NCBI GenBank assembly: GCA_002270565.1
Contig: NQMI01000075.1
Span: 62,001-126,000, forward strand
Direction: 5' to 3'
Source: Stenocarpella maydis
Taxonomy: Eukaryota; Ascomycota; Sordariomycetes; Diaporthales; Diaporthaceae
Length of the DNA stretch: 64,000 bases
Shown here: in pieces, positions 56,336 to 64,000 of the stretch
How positions within the stretch are numbered: the stretch's first letter is position 1
Layout of the letters: every line of letters starts with the position of its first letter
Program-made: the position numbers and the translations under genes
The notes under the pieces: model-generated
What the model was told of the DNA's origin: nothing
The model's database searches: none
The model's input: only the letters and a program-made list of their open reading frames with translations

Positions 56336-57694
56336 CTAAGCGTCATCGGCGCTGCCACTGCTCTCGCCGTCACTGCTCTCGCTCTCACTGCTCTCGCTGT
56401 CAGCGCTCTCGCTGTCAGCATCACTTCCAGAAGTATCATCATCCTCAGCAACAGCTGCACCGGCGGACGAGTCATCCTCAGATTCCGACTCCGAAGAGGA
56501 GCTACTTGATGAGGCGGGTTCATCGTCAGCACGCCCATCTGCGACTTCTGGTTCCTCGTCTGAGTCTGATGCCGAGGAGGATGAACTGCTATCACTGGCA
56601 TTATGGGTCTCAGCGTCAGATTCATCAGAGCTTGAGTCACTGTCTGAATCTGATGATGACTCGGAACTGCTGCTGTCGGTGTCGGCCGTTCGCAGCTTCT
56701 TCCTTCTCTTGGTCTTCTTTTTGGTACCTTCAATACCGATAGCTTTCGCATCGGTTCCATTTGGCACGGGGACCTTCACCCTTGAAGACGTGGCGTTGGT
56801 CGTGCTGGCCGCTGCTGCTGCAGTATCGTCTCCGCTGCCTGAGGATTTGAGTGTCTCGATGACCAGTTCTGCGCGCATGCGCTTCACAAGACGCTGTTGG
56901 ATATCCCCGTCAACTGTGCGCAAGGTGAATTCCACCTCGTCGAAGCTTCTCTTGTGCGCACCATTGGAGCTGCCGCTCTCCTTCGCCTCCTCCCCCTTCT
57001 TCAGAAGATCGGCTAGCATTTCCTCGTACTGCCCTTGTTTCTCTTCCGCGCCCTTGGTGCCAGCTGGGAAACCCTTGGGTCCGGCTTCCCTGTCCTTCTT
57101 CCTCACCTCCTCTGCCTGTTCGACCAGCCTGGTCCTAGAGCCGCCCTTTATGTCGTTGATATAGAGGTAGAACGCGTCAATGTCCGCAGCCGGCAGTGCC
57201 TCGGGCTTGTACATGTACTTTAACAACAGGCTCTGGTGGTTCTTGTTGAACTTCCAGGCATCGCGGGCTTTGAGCCAGGTCCGGAGGTACTCGAGAGAGG
57301 GAGTGAGATCATGCGGTTGTGACTTCGGCTGCGGCTTGGACGACTTCTTCTTCTTGGCTGGCTTCGGTTTCTTTGGCGCCGCCTTCTTGGTATCCTGCGA
57401 GAAGGAGACCGACTTCTTGGAGGGAGTGAAATCAGGGTCATCCCACCTGGGGCGCTTGATGTCTGATGCAGGGTATGAGCCAGAGGGGAGCTGTTTCCTC
57501 TTATTGAAGGCGGGTGTTCCGTACTGGCCGTCTGTATTGAAGCTAGGCCGCTGCTGGTTGTGTGCGAAGCGCCCAGAGGGGGGTCCCGACGTTGTTGTGG
57601 TCGCGGGTTGCGGAACGGTCACAGCAGGGCTCCCGTCCGAATTTGCTCCCTTGAGCTTCAGGCCCAGTCGTTTCCAGGCTGGCACGGCCGACAT
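56336..57694 (-). CDS. WKF-domain protein (C7orf50-like), acidic Ser-rich tail
   Basis: A single exon of 452 codons from ATG 57694 (MSAVPAWKRLGLKLKGA) to TAA at 56336. The conserved core is LEYLRTWLKARDAWKFNKNH followed by LLLKYMY and ADIDAFYLYINDIKGGSR, which matches the WKF domain of human C7orf50 and fungal relatives. A long lysine-rich region precedes it (KKAAPKKPKPAKKKKSSK). Residues after about 335 form a very long Ser/Asp/Glu tail typical of nucleolar, casein-kinase-2-type substrates. The family is linked to nucleoli and ribosome biogenesis, but the molecular role is unproven. An in-frame TTG three codons upstream is not a plausible start. Tail codons are highly repetitive (AGC/GAC/GAG), so the tail length may vary between strains. 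Confidence 0.82.
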   Translation of the reverse strand: MSAVPAWKRLGLKLKGANSDGSPAVTVPQPATTTTSGPPSGRFAHNQQRPSFNTDGQYGTPAFNKRKQLPSGSYPASDIKRPRWDDPDFTPSKKSVSFSQDTKKAAPKKPKPAKKKKSSKPQPKSQPHDLTPSLEYLRTWLKARDAWKFNKNHQSLLLKYMYKPEALPAADIDAFYLYINDIKGGSRTRLVEQAEEVRKKDREAGPKGFPAGTKGAEEKQGQYEEMLADLLKKGEEAKESGSSNGAHKRSFDEVEFTLRTVDGDIQQRLVKRMRAELVIETLKSSGSGDDTAAAAASTTNATSSRVKVPVPNGTDAKAIGIEGTKKKTKRRKKLRTADTDSSSSESSSDSDSDSSSDESDAETHNASDSSSSSSASDSDEEPEVADGRADDEPASSSSSSSESESEDDSSAGAAVAEDDDTSGSDADSESADSESSESESSDGESSGSADDA

Positions 57695-58548
57695 GACGGG
57701 CAAGCAGCAGGTAGAAAAGGTAGATAAGGGAGGGTGTGTTCAGGTCGTGCAGCGGGATTCGGAAGGGGGGGTAAGGGTGAACTGGCTCCAGTCAAGTGGG
57801 AGGAGTGGACGAGGCACCAGAGTCAAAACGGCCTAGCTATCGAAGACTCGGCGAATATCAAGGACGGCAGACTCCATGCGCAGAGTCGGGGGTTGCATGG
57901 GAACAAAACACGCCGACTGGACGGAGGGCTTGGGAGGGCGTGCGTTGGCTTAATGCGTGCGTGACAGCAGGCCGTCGTGAGTGCGTGTCGGTATCTGTGT
58001 GGTGTGTGGCTGGCATGTATGTATATGTGTTGAAGCCCAACCGCAGACAAGTTTCCTTCTGCTCGTGCTTGGGCCAGAATCCTGCGAAAAGAGCAAGCAA
58101 ATCGTTGGCTCGAACTTTTTTTTCTCTGATTTCTGGTGGGGCAGCCAGATAGTGTAGACGACAGGCTCGCAGCAATCGATAGGCAGGGGTCAGAATGTAG
58201 TTTACTTATACCCCACACTAGTGTAATACCATAGCGGCGTGATCCTTGTGCGCTACAAGAGGCGACGGGTCTTACTTATGTAAGCTGGGAGCTCGGACCC
58301 GCGACAGTGCTAGCGCTAGCCGGGACACTGACGGCTGCTCCAGGCAAGCTACGGCCAACGCGTTCCCAGGCCAGGCAAGAGCTTCATTGACGACAGCTCC
58401 CTCCGCCCAGCCTGAACAGCCATCAACACATCATACTGCTCCCAACCACAGCTCTTTCTCCTACCACTCTGAAGACAGTCTATCACCAAACTAAGCAGCC
58501 CCAGATTGCAGCCCTCACCCAGGAAACTCCCCCAACCAAGCCCTCAAG
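57695..58548. other. Divergent promoter between WKF gene and SCL1
   Basis: An 854-bp spacer with no gene. The WKF gene and SCL1 are divergent, so both promoters lie here. A T run occurs at 58118-58126. Confidence 0.45.
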
Positions 58549-59670
58549 ATGGCGAGTATGTCTGTCTTCAGCTGCAGCCGATCTACCGGCCTCCTCCTTC
58601 GTCCGCCGTGACTGACCCTAGGTTCCTGAACAGGCACCGGCATCGACAGGCACATCACCATCTTCTCTGAGCAGGGTCGGCTCTACCAAGTCGGTATGAT
58701 CATTTTCTGCATGCGCTCCTCTTCGCTCCCCTTCCCGCCTTTCGAAGCGACCGACACGACCAAACGGAGGAGCACCGAACCACGCCCGAAACATTGGGTC
58801 TCAGTGGTGTCACAGGGGGCTGACCTGGTGCGATTTCTGTAGAATATGCCTTCAAGGCCATCACCGCCGCCAATATCATGGCCGTAGGCGTCCGAGGCAA
58901 GGATTGTGCAGTCATCCTATCGCAAAAGAAGGTTCCAGTACGTCACCCTGGCTTTCGCTTCCGACTCGTCCTCGCCGGCCGCAACAGGCATCGCTGACCG
59001 ATAAACAGGATAAGCTGATCGACCCGGCCTCTGTGTCACACATCTTCCAAATATCTCCTTCGGTTGGCTGTGTCATGACGGGTTCCATTGCCGACGCCAG
59101 AGCCTTCGCCCAGCGCGCACAGGGCGAAGCTGCCGAGTTCAGATACAAGTACGGCTACGAGATGCCAAGCGACGTTCTTGCCAAGAGACTGGCCAACATC
59201 TCCCAAGTCTACACTCAGCGCGTAAGGGGGCGCCCGGCTCTTCAATATACTGATCCTCGGAGGCTGACTTGCATTTAACACAGGCCTACATGCGACCCTA
59301 TGGCGTGGCGACAACACTAATATCGCTTGACTCGGAGCTTGGGCCACAGCTTTTCAAGTGTGACCCCGCGGGCTACTACATTGGCTACAAGGGCACGGCC
59401 GCAGGACCCAAGCAGCAGGAGGCGCTGAACCACCTCGAGAAGAAGCTGAAGAACAAGGATCACGCCGAGGGGAGCTGGGAGGAGGTCGTCGAGCTGGCCA
59501 TAACCACCCTCAGCACGGTTCTCAGCATGGATTTCAAGAAGACGGAGATTGAGATCGGGATCGTTGGCGGCCCACGTGCAGACGGGAAGGAGGGTACGGA
59601 TCCTGGCTTTCGGAAACTGACGGAGGAGGAGATCGACGAGCGTCTCCAAGCTATTGCTGAGAAGGATTGA
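58549..59670 (+). CDS. SCL1: 20S proteasome subunit alpha-1
   Basis: Five exons: 58549-58555, 58634-58693, 58843-58937, 59009-59221 and 59284-59670. They join without frame loss into 253 residues, the normal size. All introns are GT-AG (62-149 nt), and the first exon codes only for MA plus one base. The alpha-subunit N-terminal signature is present: [23 protein letters not shown] is split by intron 2 at the V/E codon. [31 protein letters not shown] and [20 protein letters not shown] identify the alpha-1 (yeast Scl1, human PSMA6) type. Alpha subunits form the outer gate rings of the 20S core and have no catalytic threonine. The C-terminus is acidic ([15 protein letters not shown]). Confidence 0.93.
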
Positions 59671-62185
59671 GCTGAAGGATGCCACTGAGGACAGGACGCA
59701 GCCTGATAGGAGGCCATCAGGATGACCTAGTCGAGGGCTGCGCGGGGGCCAACAGAAGGAAGGGGTCTGCAGAGCGGCGAACACGCGCCAGAGCTGAGGC
59801 ATGTGTGGCTAGAAGCGGCGCTTTGTAAAGTACTAGAAGCCACAGCAGGAGCAGGAACGATTAGAATCAAGACATGAACTGTACGTCAGCCGGCGGGACG
59901 TCACTGTTGCATCGGGGACGGGCTCAGCTCAGTGCCGCATGAGCTGAAGATGACAGAACCCATGGCTTGGCAAGACACGGCACCCGGCGGTCGCAGCGCA
60001 GCCAAAAACCCACACCGCTCCCGGACGGCACTGTAGCAAGTAGGGCTCCGCGGAGGAAGAGACGGACGGAGCGGAGGGGAGGGCAGGGCAGGGCAGGGCA
60101 GGGCAGGCCGAGGCTAGAGAATAGTGTGGGTGTACGAGATCGCTGTCTCACACCATCTGGCGGCATTATCAGCCGGACCAGGGCTTGCGGCAGGATCTAA
60201 GACACGAGGTAAATCGGCTCGGTGGGAAGCACCAAGCAGGACCCAAGAGAGACCCCAGGTTTAGGTTGAGTTCCCGAGGCGATGCAGCGGGATTGGCGAT
60301 GCGGCCATCTCGGAGGCCTACCGTAACTCGGAATGGAAGAGCCTCAATTGTGGCTTGGTTCCCACAAACTCCACAACCCGACGACGCCCACCAGATTCAT
60401 TACCGAATACGGAGAATTCTGGCAGGTAATGATTGTCACCCTACCCTACCTGGTCGTACCTGGGCCTTGGCTGCCGCTCGGGCTCATCCGTCTGCCCGTC
60501 TCTCGCGTGTTCGTCGCCCTCGCGCCACCGGTTCCCGCCAGCGCGTCTATACTCGAGCGCTTGTTGCCGGCGATCAGGTTTCTTTTTTTGGTCGGCACGC
60601 ACCACCGTCTCCCGTCAAGCGCGGCCCTCCCCCTTGTGCGGAGTACCTGGGTACGTAGTGTACGGGACCTTTTCTTCTGACGAGCCTCCTGGCGAGTTCT
60701 TCACCTGCATTAGGGTTTCAGCTCGCCCCAGCGAGGGGCGTCAGAAAAACGTGGCCGTGGAGCACGGCAACAACCTCTTCCGCGCGACCATGTCGACGGC
60801 CTAAGTAAGGCACGAGCGAAGCCTGCCCAGGCCAGCTTCGCGCCGGTTGATGTCATCATTGGCCGCCGGGCGCTGATGGCTGCCACTCTTGTTCTTTTGT
60901 CAAGAGGTGCAGATTTCTCCTATCATGGCCGCGCCGAACTGCATAGGCCCCTGTCCCGGTCCAGAAGGGGCTGCTGTCGTGCCTTAGTGCAAGTGTGGCG
61001 ACAGCTGAACTCTCGTCTGCCATTCCGATTCGGGGGGTTGACGGGTACACATCCGGCAATATTTCTCCCACGAGAGACGCCCTGTTCCTCTCTCGCTCTG
61101 TCCTTCTGGCCCCTGACGGGTGGGCTTTGGGCTCATCACGCACAGCTCAGGTTGCAACGCAATGGGGTCGACCTGAAGTCTAGCATGACCGTGCATATGT
61201 ACATCAACCCCCAGCCAGAGAGGCTCGTCACGCTCATATTCTCCAGTACATGCACTAGACCCGTGCGTGCGCGCCTCATTCTTCTAATTTTGGAATGTAC
61301 CTGGTGGTAGTAGCTCTGCTACACCACAGTCGGGATGTCCCCGGATCGCTTTGTGGGGAACATGACGCCCAAAGCAGGTGCCTGGCGCTCTGCCCAGGGG
61401 TCTGGGTGCTACCCCTGCCTGCATATTCCGTCCCGCTGGGTTTGTTTCCGCCCGTCCTGCTCTCCGATTCGCGGGGAGCTCTGCAAAACGCCGTGGATAT
61501 CGACATCTGAGCTCTTGCAGCTCCTCCCTCGATGACAGCTGATCGGAAGGCCGCTAGTATACCACCGTCGCAATGGCTCACCCCCTGGTGATCGCTGCAG
61601 AAGTATCCTGCCGGCCTGCCATGTGGCAGCCCGCCTGTCACTGCCCTTGGAGTGGGGGTTGGAGGAGGAATACGGGCTATCGCCTGTGTGCGTCTCTTCT
61701 CGTTGACTCAGGTTGGACCAACTAGTCTTGTCCGATCTGGTACCCTTTACTCGGGTTAACGATATCGTGAACTTCGATACCTGCCCTTCGAGGCCGAGAT
61801 GCCGTCGGAGTCCTCAATTCAAACTTTTTTTTTAACCCTCACGCGATGTCTACTGCCCTGATATATCAGGCGGTGCTTTTGGCCGCCCAACCAAGGCGAG
61901 CCCGTCGAGATGATGTCTAGACCATCGGCGCAAACTACCTTTCAATAGTTCTTCTGTCACAATTCATCCTTCCTTCCAGGTCTGCCGATCTAGGTCCTTG
62001 CCTCAATATTGTCACCTTATTCATCTACCTAATTCGGGGGCCGCTTGCGAATTCATATTGACCTTATAGCCACGCCTTGCGATCCCGTACATCGCCCATC
62101 TCTCAGTTTTTCCATGAGCATCATCCTTGCCTTTCGCATTCTTTCCCGTTTCAACCAAGGCTACTAGGCTCTTTTTACTTTAATA
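59671..62185. other. Intergenic, 2.5 kb
   Basis: No gene is supported. Overlapping frames of up to about 157 codons lack domains and have equal quality on both strands. It contains the (GGGCA)5 array annotated separately and a T run at 61826-61834. The right end is pyrimidine-rich and probably the promoter and 5' UTR of the next gene. Confidence 0.4.
60081..60105. repeat. (GGGCA)5 pentanucleotide microsatellite
   Basis: Five perfect GGGCA units, followed by GG of a sixth. Non-coding context. Confidence 0.93.
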
Positions 62186-62883
62186 ATGGACGGACGTAAG
62201 TACCTTTGTCCCTACTTACAATCACCTCGTGCCGGGGGACAGGTGATGTCAGGCTGCTGACCTATCCATAGTAAACGATTTTCGGACAGTGCGGGTTGCC
62301 GAGGTTCTCTCGGACTTCCAGAGCACACAATACTTCATTGCGGCCGCACCTGTGGATCCGCCGAATATGAACGACTACTATACCGAGGGGTGGGCCGCCC
62401 TACGGCAATGTAACCTTGATGGGCAGCGGATTCTGAACTGCGGTGCGGATACGAGCGTCCCTGAAACGAGTGGTGGGCCAGACGAGCAGGCAAAAGCCGA
62501 GTTGAAACAGTCAGTGGCTACTGGTGATGCTCCGTCTTGGGAGGGACCGGAAGGCTGACCAGAGAAACAATTGTCGCCGGATTTACAGAGTTCTGCTTGA
62601 TGCGTTTGCACGCCGTCATGAGGCACGGAAGATATACCTCCGCCAGGCTGCTGCGCAGCGGTGGATCGAGTACCGGGAGCAGGTGCTCAAGTCAAATTCT
62701 GGGAACCAGTCCCAGCTGAGGCGTTGCGACCAACAGCTCAGAGCAGTAGGCATTTCGATATGAGTCGCGTCACTATTGCCATTGAGTACGAAACTGACAA
62801 GACACTGTTTGCAGGAACTCCAAATGATCACGGATGAGGCCATCTACGCGGACCTCCAGTCATCTGATGTCAACAGTGCGTAA
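62186..62883 (+). CDS. Uncharacterised 157-residue protein, four exons
   Basis: Exons 62186-62195, 62272-62509, 62589-62745 and 62815-62883 join into one 157-codon frame ending TAA at 62881-62883. The three introns (76, 79 and 69 nt) are GT-AG with donors GTAAGT, GTCAGT and GTAGGC. The first exon codes only MDG plus one base. I do not recognise the family. The N-terminal half has FRTVRVAEVLSDFQ and a mixed region with three Tyr and one Trp (MNDYYTEGWAALRQ). The C-terminal half is strongly helical and charged, a probable coiled coil: LLDAFARRHEARKIYLRQAA then RWIEYREQVLK and LQMITDEAIYADLQ. There are no membrane segments or signal peptide. Preservation of the frame over three introns argues that it is real. 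A cytosolic or nuclear adaptor is possible but unproven. Confidence 0.62.
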
Positions 62884-64000
62884 CCCCCCTAACCCGCAAC
62901 CGTCTCCCGGGACGGCCCCCTAGCTGCGGAAGTTGCCGCCACTACCACGCTGTTTAGTGGGCTGCCTCTCCTGTTGTGTTCGTAGCAATACCGCTACGGC
63001 CAGGTCCAGACCTGCGTCCTTTTCCCGCTTGTACGCCTCAATCATACGTTGTATCTGGTAGCTGACTCGGACCGCCGCCACAGTGGGCCGCTGGACGGCC
63101 GAAGACCCCAGCTTGCGCAGTATACAGCGGTGGGTTCGCACTCGACGATAGGTGCGTGCCCAGGTGCCATAGAGACCGATCCGAGGGCGCAGTAACTACT
63201 CGCCGACATTAATGATCCACGGCCGACTTCTTGTGCATAACATAGCGGATACTCAGATTCAATTTTGTTGTGCGGATAGAAAAAGAGCGATGTGAAAGAT
63301 CTTGATGGTTGAAATTTGGACGAGTGCATTTATGCTTGGTCTCGTTTCATAGAGGCAAGGGCTTGGAGGCGACAGGTTTCGTCTCCATGCGAGGGAGGAT
63401 GTCTGTATTGTAAGATCTAGAGGAGGGAGGTTGTCTTCTGTAAGATCTAGATCTGGCTTTGATTTACTGCCCGGCGCATTCTGGACTCGCATGGGGCAGG
63501 ATCGGATGTAACAACTTGCAGGGCGAGAGAATGGCAAGATGACTTTAATAGTTGAGCTTAAATTGTCCGAAATATATCCGCGAACGGACCGGGAAGCGCA
63601 ATACGAGGACCAAACTACATGCACGCTCTTAAGTGCGGGCGCTTTCAATGTCGTCTCAGTTCAGCACTTCTGGTACCTAGGTATTGGTAAATACGGAGAC
63701 CGCATTCTTGCCCAACTCAGCTGATCCTTCATGCTGGCTACCGGTGAAAAGAGGGAGAACTGTCAAAGGAGGTAAGAACCTTGCTTTTCTGTCATAACAA
63801 TACTCACAAGCATCCCGTATAATTTGTTGTGATTCAGTCATTCTAAATTTATTTGAAGATTGTATGACTTAAATGTTGGCTGAACTACAAGAATGAATCT
63901 TCCAAGATACCTGTTGCACAAACTAATATTTTTTTATTTGTTTACCTAGTATGCATAATATGAATACCTATGCCAAACAGCATCTAGTCTAACCACCATA
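62884..64000. other. Intergenic to window end
   Basis: No gene is supported in this last 1.1 kb. An 18-bp duplicated phrase TCTGTATTGTAAGATCTAGA / TCTTCTGTAAGATCTAGA occurs near 63401-63450. Sequence becomes AT-rich after 63830. Confidence 0.4.

Noticed and set aside
1..64000. A secondary-metabolite or defence gene cluster
   Set aside because: No polyketide synthase, peptide synthetase, cytochrome P450 or regulator set is present; neighbours are unrelated housekeeping genes.

Overview
This is nuclear DNA of a filamentous ascomycete (Pezizomycotina, probably Sordariomycetes). Gene-dense, GC-rich flanks carry single-copy eukaryotic housekeeping genes with short introns (about 60-150 nt, mostly GT-AG with CAG/TAG acceptors). 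Between them lies a 21 kb AT-rich island of transposons in which nearly every coding frame is broken by TAG/TAA/TGA at former CAG/CAA/CGA/TGG codons. That is the signature of repeat-induced point mutation (RIP), a fungal genome-defence process. No bacterial operon, rRNA, tRNA or CRISPR array was recognised.

Left flank (1-25.2 kb): 3' end of a TRAPP/sedlin subunit; NUP133 (three exons); AFG1 ATPase; a GT90 (CAP10-type) glycosyltransferase; a doubtful small membrane protein; APM3 (AP-3 mu); soluble cytochrome b5; OMA1 protease; RRP4 exosome subunit; and a DMAC1/DUF4536-type mitochondrial protein with a GC-AG intron. At the island edge is a truncated, stop-containing remnant that resembles a fungal DUF7580 domain.

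Island (25.2-46.4 kb): one nearly complete Ty3/Gypsy chromovirus (426-bp 5' LTR, gag, pol, chromodomain, an antisense reading frame downstream of pol, 3' LTR cut by an 873-N gap). Next come fragments of a Ty1/Copia family in both orientations, including what looks like a collapsed tandem pair. A second Gypsy copy in reverse orientation is interrupted by Copia LTRs. Last is a Tc1/mariner-type (DDE_3) transposase remnant cut by the second Gypsy copy. Single Ns at 36241 and 43847 sit at structural breaks and are best read as unsized assembly gaps.

Right flank (46.4-64 kb): DUR3 urea transporter (ten exons, GATA-type sites upstream); a KpsF/GutQ-like sugar-phosphate isomerase whose 5' end is disturbed by a nine-G run; a long intergenic stretch with satellites; a WKF-domain nuclear/nucleolar-type protein; the proteasome alpha-1 gene SCL1; and a four-exon gene for an unrecognised 157-residue protein.

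The genes serve unrelated cell functions (nuclear pore, vesicle traffic, mitochondrial quality control, RNA decay, protein turnover, nitrogen uptake), so there is no pathway cluster. The most distinctive content is the transposon island: the antisense gene in the Gypsy element, the variable LTR repeats and half-tRNA-like primer site of the Copia family, and the DUF7580-like relic at its border.
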